From: Saprospiraceae bacterium
GTDB taxonomy: Bacteria; Bacteroidota; Bacteroidia; Chitinophagales; Saprospiraceae
DNA: 64,000 nt
Assembly: GCA_016716335.1 (NCBI GenBank)
Contig: JADJWN010000005.1
Coordinates: 1-64,000 of the forward strand
Reading direction: 5' to 3'
Of this stretch, positions 1-9,523 are shown in pieces (the first letter of the stretch is position 1; every line of letters begins with the position of its first letter). The notes beneath the pieces were generated by a model. That model was not told the origin of the DNA. It ran no database searches and saw only the letters and a list, made by a program, of their open reading frames with translations. Made by a program: the position numbers and the translations under genes.

Positions 1-2
1 TC

Positions 3-1085
3 AATCGTCTGGGGGCCAATTCATTCAATATCAGACCGCTTTCAGAAGGTGTGAGAGGGACAGAACGGGGTCGTCAGCGCAAGCAGGCTGATGCCATCTT
101 TTTCGAGCAAGCTATGGAGTTTAAAAACAGCTATCAGTACGGTTCTGCCCGCATATCTGTAGATACCTGGTGTGAAAGCAATGCAACCATCAAGCATGGC
201 AACAACAAGACCAATCCAAATGTCAGGGTGATAGGTATCGACGAGGAATACCTGAATACTTCTGCCTTCGAACTGAGTGCGGGACGAAATTTTACATCGT
301 CAGAAATCTTTGCTTCCGGCAAGAGAGCCATTATAGGCAGCGACATCGTCAAGACTTTATTTGATAATAAGCCGGAGAAAGCGATAGGAAAGGAAATCTA
401 CATCAACAGCGACCGGTATCTGGTGACAGGCGCCCTGAAAAGCAAGGGCTCTGGATCCGGTGGAGGTAATGACCGCAGGGTATTTATTCCTTTATACTAC
501 GCCAAATTAAGCTACGGATTTGCCGAAAAACCTTACAATATCATTGTAGCAGTATCGCAGGCAACCGAAATAGAGGAGGCTGTCAATCATGCCATAGGTG
601 TAATGCGAAAGGTGCGGAGGCTCAAGGTATCAGAGCAGAATGATTTTGAAATCCGCAAAAGTGATGGGATACTCAACCAACTTAAGGAAATGACGACCAC
701 CCTGAGACTCAGTACAGTGGTCATTGCCATGCTTACCTTATTGGGTGCCTCCATCGGCCTGATGAATATCATGCTGGTCAGTGTCACCGAGAGGACGAAG
801 GAAATCGGTATCCGTAAGGCACTCGGTGCTACGAGGCAAAATATCCTGCTGCAGTTTCTCGTAGAGGCGGTGGTCATCTGTCTGATGGGCGGACTGGTTG
901 GCATTGTATTGGGTATCTTCATGGGTTTTGGGGTGACTGTACTCATGAAAGGCAGTTTTTTTATTCCGTGGAACTGGATGCTGCTCGGCATTACTGTATG
1001 CGTGATCGTCGGACTCATTTCAGGCTTGTATCCTGCCATGAAAGCTGCCAGATTAGACCCTATAGAGGCTTTGCGCTATGAATGA
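3..1085 (+). CDS. ABC transporter permease, MacB/FtsX family (5' truncated by window edge)
   Basis: The reading frame is open from base 3, so the gene begins upstream of the window; an ATG at 51 is internal. The visible part is the end of a MacB-like periplasmic domain followed by a C-terminal FtsX domain with three hydrophobic segments (about nt 700-780, 860-950 and 980-1050). The stretch ERTKEIGIRKALGATRQN between the first two segments is the classic FtsX-domain signature. MacB-type permeases work with a LolD/MacB ATPase and use ATP hydrolysis to drive extrusion or lipoprotein-related transport across the envelope; the substrate cannot be read here. The ATPase gene would be expected upstream, outside the window. 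Confidence 0.9.
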   Translation, partial: NRLGANSFNIRPLSEGVRGTERGRQRKQADAIFFEQAMEFKNSYQYGSARISVDTWCESNATIKHGNNKTNPNVRVIGIDEEYLNTSAFELSAGRNFTSSEIFASGKRAIIGSDIVKTLFDNKPEKAIGKEIYINSDRYLVTGALKSKGSGSGGGNDRRVFIPLYYAKLSYGFAEKPYNIIVAVSQATEIEEAVNHAIGVMRKVRRLKVSEQNDFEIRKSDGILNQLKEMTTTLRLSTVVIAMLTLLGASIGLMNIMLVSVTERTKEIGIRKALGATRQNILLQFLVEAVVICLMGGLVGIVLGIFMGFGVTVLMKGSFFIPWNWMLLGITVCVIVGLISGLYPAMKAARLDPIEALRYE

Positions 1086-1108
1086 AGTTAGTGTGCAGCT
1101 CATGTATA

Positions 1109-1720
1109 TTATCTGTAGTTTTTCAGTTTTTTTCTCAGTGCTTTCAGTGTTTTAAACGGTGCTTCCTCTACGTCCTTGTTGATGGCCCAAAGAGGTACAT
1201 TACCTTCGGGATCAAGGTAACCCTCATGCACAACTGTGGTGCTGCCATCGGTATTTTCCGTCAGTTCCCATCGACTCTTTACGCGGGTGATCATGGGCAA
1301 TGATTTGGGTATATCAGGGCGGTTGACTGGATGATGAATGGTTTCAACTATGGTCAGTTTTTTGTCCGGATGATACACCATGCTGCCTTTGAGTGTGGCA
1401 TATCGGTTTTTGAAAGGTAATGGCAGTTGATATTCGAGAAGGTAAACTGCTTCTTCCTCATTGATTCGTTCCAGAGTTTTGACCGATTTTACCCTGTCGT
1501 ACCAGGTATGCATCTGCTCTACATCTCTCAGGGCTTTGCGTATTGTCGATGATTTTTCAGGGTATATGACCTGAGCCCTGAACATCCGCACTTCTGATCC
1601 CTCTGTCTGTTTTGTCCATACCGTAATACCATCCTCTGTTCTGAGTTTTTGCCACTCTTTCTGCGCATAGCTCGGAGAGAAGGAGATACACAGAATAATC
1701 AGCACCGGATTGAGCCTCAT
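1109..1720 (-). CDS. Secreted START-domain lipid-binding protein
   Basis: The 203-residue protein starts with a signal peptide (MRLNPVLIILCISFSPSYAQ). The remainder resembles a START/SRPBCC fold: KEWQKLRTEDGITVWTK, then a conserved middle with YLLEYQLPLPFKNRYATL and a C-terminal VPLWAINKDVEEAPFKTLKAL helix. START domains bind lipids or sterols in a hydrophobic cavity; the ligand here is unknown. Its ATG overlaps the TGA of the upstream deacetylase gene (ATGA at 1717-1720), so the two are probably translated from one transcript. Confidence 0.8.
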   Translation of the reverse strand: MRLNPVLIILCISFSPSYAQKEWQKLRTEDGITVWTKQTEGSEVRMFRAQVIYPEKSSTIRKALRDVEQMHTWYDRVKSVKTLERINEEEAVYLLEYQLPLPFKNRYATLKGSMVYHPDKKLTIVETIHHPVNRPDIPKSLPMITRVKSRWELTENTDGSTTVVHEGYLDPEGNVPLWAINKDVEEAPFKTLKALRKKLKNYR

Positions 1721-2359
1721 AGGATTGCCGGCTCCTTATCGGGAATGAGGGAAAGCAGGTTTTCGGAAGTAATCCCTTTCTGTGCCATCTGTTCAGTACT
1801 ACAGCAAGTACGATTTTCAGTTTTCCCAGGCCTTGAGGCTGTCGTGAAAAACAATCACAGACCCCGGCTGCATATTGCCAATCACATTATTCAGACATTT
1901 TTCTGCTGAAATATGTGGGTCAAAATCTCCGCTCAGTATATCCCACATTACAACTTTGTAGTCCTGCTTGAGTGCCTGAGCCTGTCTGGGTGTCAGCTTG
2001 CCATAGGGAGGTCTGAATAAAGGGGACTCGGCAAAAATATTACATTTAGCCACATTGTCCATATAAGTGGCAAAATCTGTTCTCCACCCATTCAGATGGT
2101 TGAAGGTATGATTGCCCACAGCATGACCCTCATCTGCAATCCGGTAGTAAATATCCCTGTGTCTGGTGATATTTTCACCGACGCAGAAAAATGTGGCTTT
2201 ACAATTGTACTCTGACAGTCTGTCTAATACCCAGGGAGTCACTTCAGGTATGGGCCCGTCATCAAATGTAAGATATACGGTATTGGAATGCGGTGGCGCA
2301 TTCCAGGTATATTCGGAAAATAATGTTTTAATAAATGGAGGCGTCTTGACGAAGTACAT
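1717..2359 (-). CDS. Polysaccharide deacetylase (NodB family), frame broken twice
   Basis: The uninterrupted part (180 codons) has the NodB motifs in order: TFDDGP (motif 1), HTFNH (motif 2 metal ligands), RPPYG (motif 3), the GDFDPH region and VIVFHDS (motif 5). This family removes N- or O-acetyl groups from polysaccharides using a metal ion. The open frame stops at 1817, but the C-terminal helix continues in other frames as KLKIVLAVVL and then KQMAQKGITSENLL. This requires one extra A in the minus-strand A run at 1821-1824 and one at 1792-1793. Corrected length is about 214 residues, normal for short deacetylases, and the stop then overlaps the START gene start. Confidence 0.82.
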
Positions 2360-2367
2360 TATAAAAT

Positions 2368-2399
2368 TTTGAAATTATCGGCCTTTAAAGTTAGTTTTG
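2368..2399 (+). promoter_or_regulatory. Bacteroidota-type promoter upstream of gltX
   Basis: TTTG at 2368-2371 and TAGTTTTG at 2392-2399 match the TTTG / TAnnTTTG consensus of the primary sigma factor in Bacteroidota, with a 20-nt spacer. It lies 90 nt before the gltX ATG, in the divergent gap between the deacetylase gene and gltX. Confidence 0.55.
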
Positions 2400-2488
2400 C
2401 ATTTCCTTAGTATTCATAACGTATCAGATCGGTGTTTATCACGACGATACGGTTATTTTTTAGAAAATAATTCCAAACAGCTTGTTAA

Positions 2489-4003
2489 ATGTCTGAAGTA
2501 AGAGTAAGATTTGCCCCCAGCCCTACCGGCCCGCTGCATATCGGCGGTGTGAGAACAGCCTTGTACAATTACCTCTTTGCACTCAAGAACAGGGGTACCT
2601 TTATACTGCGAATAGAAGATACCGATCAGGTCAGATACGTACCCGGCGCAGAAAAGTATATCATAGAATCTCTCAAATGGTGTGGACTCATCCCGCACGA
2701 AGGACCGGGATTTGGCGGTGATTACGGGCCATACAGGCAATCTGAAAGAAAGGATATTTACAGAGCATATGCTGAGCAACTGGTACATGCCGGGCATGCC
2801 TATTATGCTTTTGATTCTGCAGAAGAACTGGATGCACTCCGGAAAGAGGATCCCAATTTCAAATACGGGGTCTATACCCGGAGCAAACTCAAAAACAGCC
2901 TTGCCCTGAGCAGTGAAGAAACCATGCAATACCTTAACCGGGGAGAAAATGTGGTTATCCGCCTCCGCATACCCGAAAATGAGCAGATAGATTTTGTAGA
3001 TGAGATCCGGGGTCATGTGAGTTTTGACTCCAATGAGCTGGATGATAAGGTAATACTCAAAGGAGATGGCATGCCTACCTACCATCTTGCCAATATCGTG
3101 GATGATCACCTGATGAAAATAAGTCATGTCATACGGGGTGAAGAGTGGCTCTCCAGCACTGCACATCACGTGCTGATGTACCGCTTTTTCGGATGGACAG
3201 CTCCGGTATTCGCTCACCTGCCTCTGATTCTGAAACCCACAGGTCAGGGCAAACTCAGCAAGCGGGATGGTGCACAATTCGGTTTTCCGGTATTTCCGCT
3301 CAACTGGAACGATGCCAATCCGGCGCAGACTTTCCCGGGATTCAGGGAAGAAGGTTATCTGCCCGAAGCATTACTTAACTTTCTGGCTTTTCTGGGATGG
3401 AATCCCGGTACAGAGCAGGAAATATTCAGTGTGAAAGAACTGGCTGAGGTATTTACATTGGATAAGATTGTAAAATCCGGTGCAAGATTTGATATAGAAA
3501 AAGCCCTTTGGTTCAATCAGCATTATCTCATTCATACAGATGACTATGTCCTCGCCGCACTCCTCAGACCACTGCTGCGTGAAGCCGGGACACTCTATAA
3601 TGATGCCTACCTTGCCGAGGTCTGCAATATGATGAAAGAAAGAGTACACCGCATCAACGAAATACCACAGAAAGCTGCTTTCTTTTTTCATCCGGTCTTT
3701 CAATACGACGACCAGACCCTGCTGAAAAAGTATAAGCCCGTACTCAGAGATCATTTTCTGCAGATTGCAGAGCGTATTTTACAATCAGACGCTGCAGATG
3801 CAGCTTCCTGTGAAAAAGCGGTCAAGGACTACATTACAGAGCAATCCCTTAAGATGGGAGACATACTTCCTGTTCTGAGAATTGCAGTATCGGGTACCAT
3901 GCAGGGACCAGACCTGTTCAGGACTATTGCCCTGCTGGGTAAGGACGAAACGCATATCCGCATTCAAAATGCATTGGAACATTTTGACAGGCTCTTTGCC
4001 TGA
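2489..4003 (+). CDS. gltX: Glutamyl-tRNA synthetase
   Basis: The 504-residue class I aminoacyl-tRNA synthetase charges tRNA-Glu with glutamate in the cytosol. The HIGH-type motif is seen in FAPSPTGPLHIGG near the N terminus, and the KMSKS-type motif is KLSKRDG at about residue 255. The glutamate-binding segment DTDQVRYVP is also present. The start gives the canonical MSEVRVRFAPSPTGP beginning. Length and domain order are normal, and the frame is intact. Confidence 0.97.
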   Translation: MSEVRVRFAPSPTGPLHIGGVRTALYNYLFALKNRGTFILRIEDTDQVRYVPGAEKYIIESLKWCGLIPHEGPGFGGDYGPYRQSERKDIYRAYAEQLVHAGHAYYAFDSAEELDALRKEDPNFKYGVYTRSKLKNSLALSSEETMQYLNRGENVVIRLRIPENEQIDFVDEIRGHVSFDSNELDDKVILKGDGMPTYHLANIVDDHLMKISHVIRGEEWLSSTAHHVLMYRFFGWTAPVFAHLPLILKPTGQGKLSKRDGAQFGFPVFPLNWNDANPAQTFPGFREEGYLPEALLNFLAFLGWNPGTEQEIFSVKELAEVFTLDKIVKSGARFDIEKALWFNQHYLIHTDDYVLAALLRPLLREAGTLYNDAYLAEVCNMMKERVHRINEIPQKAAFFFHPVFQYDDQTLLKKYKPVLRDHFLQIAERILQSDAADAASCEKAVKDYITEQSLKMGDILPVLRIAVSGTMQGPDLFRTIALLGKDETHIRIQNALEHFDRLFA

Positions 4004-4014
4004 TATTGATGGTA

Positions 4015-4824
4015 TCAGTTCCTGCGGCTGCGGACCACTCTTGTTCTTTTGACAGTGGTGCTGCCATCCCGCTTACGGATGATGGTAGTCCGTTTTTTTA
4101 CCACAGCTGATGTCCTGCGGTACGGTTTATATATCTTTTGAGCTACTACAACCCTCCGAATGGGTGCTCTTCGGTACACCGACCTGTGGCGGAACACATC
4201 CCTTTGATAGTCGAAATAGGCTCTCTGCCTCCAGGGTCTCCACCAGTTGGGATAAGCCCTCCATCTCCAGGGAGATACCCACCTTTTATAGCCCGGGGCA
4301 TATATGTATTGTACACAGGGCCACCCCCATACATTTACCACCACTCTCTGGATATCATAGTGGCTGTCAGGTCCACCGCGATTGCCTTCTGATTTTGCTT
4401 TTTCATCGAAGGGTTCAATGACGATTTTTCCCCCATAGACTGTCTCATCACCCATTATCTGCAGCATGGCTTCATCCTTGCCGGTTTTCTCGATTTCTAT
4501 GGTAGCTATATCCTGTATTTCTTTTTCGGATACATACACCCTTAGGACCAACACATGCACATCACCTTCGACAATATCCTCCACGTGGATGTAATCCACC
4601 TCGCCATCTTCATTCAGATCCAATTGATTGACCCCGTAGCTTTCGGTGTTGAGTTTAGTCTCAAAGTCTTCCGGAGATTCAGATTGTCTGAACAGATCCA
4701 GTACCGCTTCCAGACTCAGGAAGTCACCATAATATCCTGTACTGTCTTCGGCTGTCTCCTGTTGGGCATAAATTCCACTCACAGCCAATATTGCAAAAAG
4801 AAGGGATAAAAAACATGATTTCAT
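4015..4824 (-). CDS. Secreted protein with basic, aromatic-rich C terminus
   Basis: The 269-residue protein has a signal peptide (MKSCFLSLLFAILAVSGIYAQ). An acidic N-terminal half carries an EF-hand-like loop (LDLNEDGEVDYIHVEDI), then beta-strand-rich sequence. After residue ~165 comes a tract full of Trp, Tyr and Arg (for example WVSPWRWRAYPNWWRPW). The last 45 residues are Lys/Arg/Thr/Val-rich. The family is recurrent in Bacteroidota but I do not know a function for it. The basic tail could bind an acidic surface glycan or nucleic acid; that is speculation. The gene is convergent with gltX (stop codons 11 nt apart). Confidence 0.75.
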   Translation of the reverse strand: MKSCFLSLLFAILAVSGIYAQQETAEDSTGYYGDFLSLEAVLDLFRQSESPEDFETKLNTESYGVNQLDLNEDGEVDYIHVEDIVEGDVHVLVLRVYVSEKEIQDIATIEIEKTGKDEAMLQIMGDETVYGGKIVIEPFDEKAKSEGNRGGPDSHYDIQRVVVNVWGWPCVQYIYAPGYKRWVSPWRWRAYPNWWRPWRQRAYFDYQRDVFRHRSVYRRAPIRRVVVAQKIYKPYRRTSAVVKKRTTIIRKRDGSTTVKRTRVVRSRRN

Positions 4825-4875
4825 GGTTGAATCATTTAATCAGGTAATAACAGATAAAAAAGGATTTTTTGTACT

Positions 4876-4883
4876 CAAAATTA
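4876..4883 (-). promoter_or_regulatory. Candidate -7 element for the basic secreted protein gene
   Basis: On the minus strand the sequence is TAATTTTG, a match to TAnnTTTG, 52 nt upstream of the ATG at 4824. No convincing -33 TTTG is present at the usual spacing. Confidence 0.35.
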
Positions 4884-5177
4884 TGCAATTTTTTCGGGTT
4901 TCCTGTTAAATTGAAAATAATGTGGGTATAATCAGGCTATGATATGATTGTCATTTACCATAAAACTATTTAAAAACAGACTCCTACATAGTGCAATAAT
5001 TATTTATATGAAAATTAACCAAAATAAAGTATTGCAGATCTGAAAAAAAAAAAACAATCTTTGGCCCGACAATGAGATTATATCGGACTATGCTCTCGTC
5101 TGAAAATTTATTTCCAAAATCTAATAAATGATTTCCTGACGAGACTGATTATTTTAAAATTTACAAGTATTTTTACC
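4884..5177. other. AT-rich intergenic region, no gene seen
   Basis: This divergent spacer between two genes for exported proteins is strongly AT-rich and has a run of 12 A at about 5044-5055. I see no ORF of note, RNA gene or clear repeat. It must hold the promoter of the lipoprotein gene at 5178, but I could not place one with confidence. Confidence 0.5.
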
Positions 5178-6842
5178 ATGAAAAATTTACGTTTACTTTC
5201 GTTTTCAATGTTGGTGCTGTTTTTATTTTCTACGCAGGGATGTCATAAAGATGTGATTTCAGAACAGGATACCCATCCTGCTACATCTGATCTGGTGGCG
5301 AATTTTGTCAGCGATTCTTACTTTGCGCAAGCTAATAAACACTACAAGCCATCAGGTGCAAGTACTGTTAAATTCAGATCCAGAGAGGCTCAAGTAGATG
5401 CTGTCAAGGATTTTTTCATATCCAATACTTCGGTAGTACTCCATCTGGTCAATACCATCGGATATCCTGTATGGAGGGAAGCCATTACATCAGAAAATAA
5501 CGGGGATGAATTATTGATTCTGCCATTTTCCAAATTAGATACCAACAGAATTGATGCTGTCATGCTAGTGCACAGAGTTGAAGGCTCAGATTCTATGTAT
5601 TTTAAAATGATTCGGAGGGATGCTTTGCATACATTGCCAGGATTATCATCATTAACTTTGGATGAAAGCGAGAAATATTCAGAATTATCCCGTGAGTTTG
5701 CCACTACAATGGTATTATACTTCGAGTATGCCATTTTTACAGAAGTAGATTGTGATTTAGCCAATAATACCTTTCATAATCCACTTAATGAAAGCAATCT
5801 GGAAACAAGAGGGGAGAGATGTTATTGGGTAGAATACATACAGGAAACCCAATACTGGACGCTTGGAGTAAATTTCGTACGATACGATTATTCAAGATAT
5901 TCATACAGAGCAGAATTAATCTGTAATCAAATCATGGATCCGGGAGCATTTGCAGGAAGTGGAGGCCCTATTGGAGGTAACAATCCCGGAGGTAATCCCG
6001 GGAGCGGTAATAATAACAATGAAAACAATTCAGGCCCCACTTTGGCAGATTGCAGACAGTCGAATCCGGAGGTATTGAAACGAATTATTGAGTTGAGCAG
6101 CCAGAAACTGGTGAGCCCTTGCCATAATGGCAGAAGTGTAAATATAGATTGGAACTATATTGAAAATGAATTGTGTAAAACGGGAAGATATGACTTAAAC
6201 GGTCTAAAAGATTATGTTGATAAAATATTAGAAAAAACAGATTATTTGGATAATCGCATTTCAAATCGGAGATTAAATTGCTTATGGGAAAGATTGATGA
6301 AAAACAATAATAAAGTTTTGTGCGAGCAAATTTCTTATTTCACAGGCCCAACTAAATTAAATTTAAGTATTTGGTCTCGAAATTTTACCGGAACTTTTCA
6401 AAATAATGCTGTTACTGATTTAGATCAAAATGGACAGGTTGCAATTCAATTTAATGTAAATAATCTAAAAGATAAATGTGATATAGAAATAATTAAAACT
6501 ATGATTCATGAAACAGTTCATGCAGGCATTTTAAATGTTGTTTTGGGAACTCACATAAATGGGTGGGGCATAGATAATATTGAAGGTCTTAGGCATTATT
6601 ACAATTCCTATAAAGATTTTCATCATGAATATATGGCAGGTGTTTATTTTGAAAATCTGGTTGAAGGATTGAAAAACTATTTCGGAAATGAATATAGTGA
6701 TGAAATTTACCGTGCAATTACCTGGAGTGGATTTCATCATACATCTGCCTATAAGCAACTTTCTGATATTGAAAAAGCAAAGATAGAATCTATTTGGAAA
6801 AATTTTGAAAAAGGGACAACATGCAAAAAATCGTGCTTTTAA
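5178..6842 (+). CDS. Surface lipoprotein with C-terminal HExxH metalloprotease-like domain
   Basis: The 554-residue protein begins with a lipoprotein signal ending in STQGC (lipobox Cys ~22). Residues ~25-258 form an N-terminal domain I do not recognise. A Gly/Asn/Pro-rich linker spans ~260-286. The C-terminal domain contains IIKTMIHETVHAG, where H444-E-T-V-H448 is an HExxH zinc motif; the following HHEYMAG could supply another ligand. The second half is clearly richer in A/T and in Asn/Lys codons than the first. A constant anchor, flexible linker and divergent enzymatic tail recall modular surface effectors, but that is inference. The next gene overlaps its end by 22 nt. Confidence 0.7.
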   Translation: MKNLRLLSFSMLVLFLFSTQGCHKDVISEQDTHPATSDLVANFVSDSYFAQANKHYKPSGASTVKFRSREAQVDAVKDFFISNTSVVLHLVNTIGYPVWREAITSENNGDELLILPFSKLDTNRIDAVMLVHRVEGSDSMYFKMIRRDALHTLPGLSSLTLDESEKYSELSREFATTMVLYFEYAIFTEVDCDLANNTFHNPLNESNLETRGERCYWVEYIQETQYWTLGVNFVRYDYSRYSYRAELICNQIMDPGAFAGSGGPIGGNNPGGNPGSGNNNNENNSGPTLADCRQSNPEVLKRIIELSSQKLVSPCHNGRSVNIDWNYIENELCKTGRYDLNGLKDYVDKILEKTDYLDNRISNRRLNCLWERLMKNNNKVLCEQISYFTGPTKLNLSIWSRNFTGTFQNNAVTDLDQNGQVAIQFNVNNLKDKCDIEIIKTMIHETVHAGILNVVLGTHINGWGIDNIEGLRHYYNSYKDFHHEYMAGVYFENLVEGLKNYFGNEYSDEIYRAITWSGFHHTSAYKQLSDIEKAKIESIWKNFEKGTTCKKSCF

Positions 6843-7465
6843 GCTTATACCTAATTTTTACAGGTTGTTTGACAAATAAAAATGACTCCATTTTAGTAAA
6901 TGATGATAATGTAATATTGTATCTTCAAAAAGATACTGCAATGTTATTTAGCCTAAGGTCTGTTTATCCGGCAGTTTTTTTAAAAAATGATTACTTGTTT
7001 TGTTTGGAAAAAAGTTCTGTTATAGGCTGTTACGATAGAAATAGACGGGACTATGAAGTCTGTCTAAATATTTCTAAATCAGATCAGTCAAGTATTATTA
7101 TTCAATGTTCTGATAGTTGCGCTAAACAAACTAAACTATTATCGAATAATGTATTTTATGATATTAAAAATAAAATCCGACAATTTAAGTGGGATTCGGT
7201 CAAAATTCAATACAATTTTTCAGATCACACAAAAGAGCTAATATTGCATAGCAAAGAAATTGCGGATTTTAAGACGAATAAACACCCTTTTACCGTCCAT
7301 GAAGAAATATATTTTATGTATAATCTGAATTATGGGATATACTATGCTGAAAGTACAAATGAAAATTCTATAAGCATAGCCGTATATTCAAAGGGAAAAG
7401 TAATAGCCCGATATGAAGGTAATGTCATTCCTGTTGCATTACGATCTGTTTTTGAGTTTAAGTAA
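6821..7465 (+). CDS. Small lipoprotein overlapping the HExxH lipoprotein gene; function unknown
   Basis: The 214-residue protein has a short lipoprotein signal (MQKIVLLSLYLIFTGC, lipobox FTGC). The mature part has no domain I recognise and is AT-rich, matching the 3' half of the preceding gene. Its start lies inside the end of that gene in another frame, so translation is probably coupled. A dedicated partner, chaperone or immunity-type lipoprotein for the upstream HExxH protein would fit this arrangement, but no sequence motif proves it. Confidence 0.6.
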   Translation: MQKIVLLSLYLIFTGCLTNKNDSILVNDDNVILYLQKDTAMLFSLRSVYPAVFLKNDYLFCLEKSSVIGCYDRNRRDYEVCLNISKSDQSSIIIQCSDSCAKQTKLLSNNVFYDIKNKIRQFKWDSVKIQYNFSDHTKELILHSKEIADFKTNKHPFTVHEEIYFMYNLNYGIYYAESTNENSISIAVYSKGKVIARYEGNVIPVALRSVFEFK

Positions 7466-7633
7466 AACAAAACTGAACTTGCATATTTATCACAAATGAT
7501 TTATTTTCCAAAATAAAACTCAAATAATCTTCCTAAGACTTATTAAAAGTACCCAATGTAAGTAGGAGGCGTGATGGCTTCTAACCCATTTTTCAGCTCT
7601 TTAATGAGTTGCAGTTATCTTGCCCTCAATTAA

Positions 7634-7777
7634 ATGCAAACACTAAAGAAGCATTTTGGAAAAACAGGTGAAGACAAGGCTAAACATGCCTTACTATCAT
7701 TGAAATTAAATTATCAGAGAGATTTTTTGAATATCAGAATGGTCAATCCTGAAAATTTTAAAGGTAAAACCCTATAG
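7634..7777 (+). pseudogene. Possible 47-residue ORF or gene remnant in the gap before nadE
   Basis: In the 416-bp gap 7466-7881, the only sequence with coding character is an ATG-initiated frame of 47 residues (begins MQTLKKHFGKTGEDKAKHAL, then a Leu/Lys/Asn-rich tail). A short in-frame stretch before it, separated by a stop, has similar composition. I do not recognise a family. It may be the 3' end of a decayed gene or chance. Confidence 0.25.
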
Positions 7778-7823
7778 ACTGTCATGTGTCTTACAGGTTC
7801 ATGTTCCAAAATTTATTTCACCA

Positions 7824-7850
7824 TTGTCCAAAGCAATTTTACTACTTTCG
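7824..7850 (+). promoter_or_regulatory. Candidate promoter of nadE
   Basis: TTG at 7824-7826 and TACTTTCG at 7843-7850 resemble the -33/-7 pair of Bacteroidota with a 16-nt spacer; the last TTTG is TTCG. It ends 31 nt before the nadE ATG chosen here (7882), which supports that start over the earlier in-frame ATG at 7786. Confidence 0.4.
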
Positions 7851-7881
7851 TGTTTCATTTTGCACACATAAGCCAGTTTTC

Positions 7882-9519
7882 ATGAAAATCACCATCGCAC
7901 AGTTGGATTATCACATAGGAAATTTTGAAGGTAATCTCAGCAAAATGCTCAAAGCCGTTGAAGAAGCAACTGCAGCTGGTTCAGACCTCATTTGCTTCAG
8001 CGAGCTCGCTACTACCGGCTACCCCCCCAGAGATTTTCTGGAATTCAATGATTTTATCCGACTATCCAATGAGTGTATAGATACGCTTTGTTCTGTTTCA
8101 GATAATATCGGCATCATAGTTGGCGCACCATCCATCAATCCGGATCTCAAAGGGAAAAACCTCTTTAATTCTGCATACCTTATCTATAAGGGCAAGGTAC
8201 AGCATGTACAACATAAAACCCTGCTCCCCACCTACGACATATTTGATGAGTACCGATATTTTGAGCCCGCCAAATCATGGGCTGTAGCAGATTTCAAAGG
8301 CAAAAAAATTGCGCTCACCGTCTGTGAAGATATATGGGATGTCGGTGTGGATGATCCCTTATACACGATAATCCCATTAGATGAAATGATGGGTCAGAAG
8401 CCGGATTTTATTGTAAATGTTTCCGCATCTCCTTTCAATTACAGGCAGGCTGAGACCAGAATCCATATCGTCCGTGCCAATGTAGAGAGATATGGCATCC
8501 CGATGTTTTATATCAACCATGTGGGGGCACAGACCGAACTGATTTTTGACGGAGGGAGCCTCGTGGTTTCTCCGGATGGCAATGTGTATGATGAATTGCC
8601 TTATTTTGAAGAGTGTATAAGGCATTTTCAGCTGGAAGATGTAATGAAAGGTGGCAGACATCAGGTGATGTCCAAATCGAAAATCCAGCTCATCCATGAT
8701 GCACTTATTACAGGATTGAAGGATTACTTCCGTAAATTAGGATTTTCCAGGGCCATTCTCGGACTTTCCGGTGGGATAGATTCTGCCGTGACAGCTGTGC
8801 TTGCTGCGAGAGCGCTGGGACCGGAGAATGTCAGAGTACTGCTCATGCCTTCTCAGTTTTCTTCTTCTCATTCCGTAGATGATGCAGTGACTCTTGCTGA
8901 AAAACTGGGTATCAGATATGACATCATTCCCATCAGGGAAGTATATGATGTTTTTATGGACAAACTCAGCCCTTTTTTTGAAGGCAAACCGATGGATGTC
9001 ACTGAAGAGAATATTCAGGCCCGGATACGTGGCATACTCAATATGGCTATCTCCAACAAATTCGGTCATATCCTGCTCAATACCACCAATAAAAGCGAAA
9101 TGGCCGTAGGCTATGGTACCTTGTATGGCGACCTGTGCGGAGGATTGTCAGTATTAGGGGATGTGTATAAAACAGAAGTCTATGAACTGGCACACTACAT
9201 CAATAAAGACGCTGAAGTGATACCGATGAATTCCATCACCAAACCTCCGTCAGCCGAGCTGAGACCCGATCAGAAGGACAGTGACAGCCTGCCGGAATAT
9301 GATGTGCTGGATCCGATTCTGTATCAGTATGTGGAACTGCGTAAAGGGCCTCAGGAAATCATAGACATGGGCAATGATCCTGCTTTGGTGAGACGCATCC
9401 TTCGTCTGGTCAATATAAATGAATTCAAAAGATATCAGACTGCCCCGGTACTGCGTGTGAGTCCAAAAGCATTCGGTATGGGCCGAAGGATGCCGATTGT
9501 AGGGAAGTATCTGAATTGA
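7882..9519 (+). CDS. nadE: Glutamine-dependent NAD+ synthetase
   Basis: The 545-residue two-domain enzyme makes NAD+ from deamido-NAD+, ATP and glutamine. The N-terminal nitrilase-type glutaminase domain shows the triad regions FSELATTGYPPRD (Glu), HKTLLPTYDIFDEYRYF (Lys) and TVCEDIWD (Cys). The C-terminal synthetase domain has the PP-loop LSGGIDSA, then NTTNKSEMAVGYGTLYGD and SAELRPDQKDSDSLPEYD. The start at 7882 gives the usual MKITIAQLDYHIGNFEGN beginning; the upstream extension looks non-coding and includes a likely promoter. A hairpin terminator follows the stop directly. Confidence 0.95.
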   Translation: MKITIAQLDYHIGNFEGNLSKMLKAVEEATAAGSDLICFSELATTGYPPRDFLEFNDFIRLSNECIDTLCSVSDNIGIIVGAPSINPDLKGKNLFNSAYLIYKGKVQHVQHKTLLPTYDIFDEYRYFEPAKSWAVADFKGKKIALTVCEDIWDVGVDDPLYTIIPLDEMMGQKPDFIVNVSASPFNYRQAETRIHIVRANVERYGIPMFYINHVGAQTELIFDGGSLVVSPDGNVYDELPYFEECIRHFQLEDVMKGGRHQVMSKSKIQLIHDALITGLKDYFRKLGFSRAILGLSGGIDSAVTAVLAARALGPENVRVLLMPSQFSSSHSVDDAVTLAEKLGIRYDIIPIREVYDVFMDKLSPFFEGKPMDVTEENIQARIRGILNMAISNKFGHILLNTTNKSEMAVGYGTLYGDLCGGLSVLGDVYKTEVYELAHYINKDAEVIPMNSITKPPSAELRPDQKDSDSLPEYDVLDPILYQYVELRKGPQEIIDMGNDPALVRRILRLVNINEFKRYQTAPVLRVSPKAFGMGRRMPIVGKYLN

Positions 9520-9523
9520 TATA

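Noticed and set aside
2453..3277. Long minus-strand ORF opposite gltX
   Set aside because: It is antisense to a well-conserved synthetase gene and its translation matches no protein family by eye.
4110..4421. Plus-strand ORFs opposite the basic secreted protein gene
   Set aside because: They are Pro/Ser/Gly-rich mirror frames of the Trp/Arg-rich region; the minus-strand frame has a signal peptide and normal domain order.
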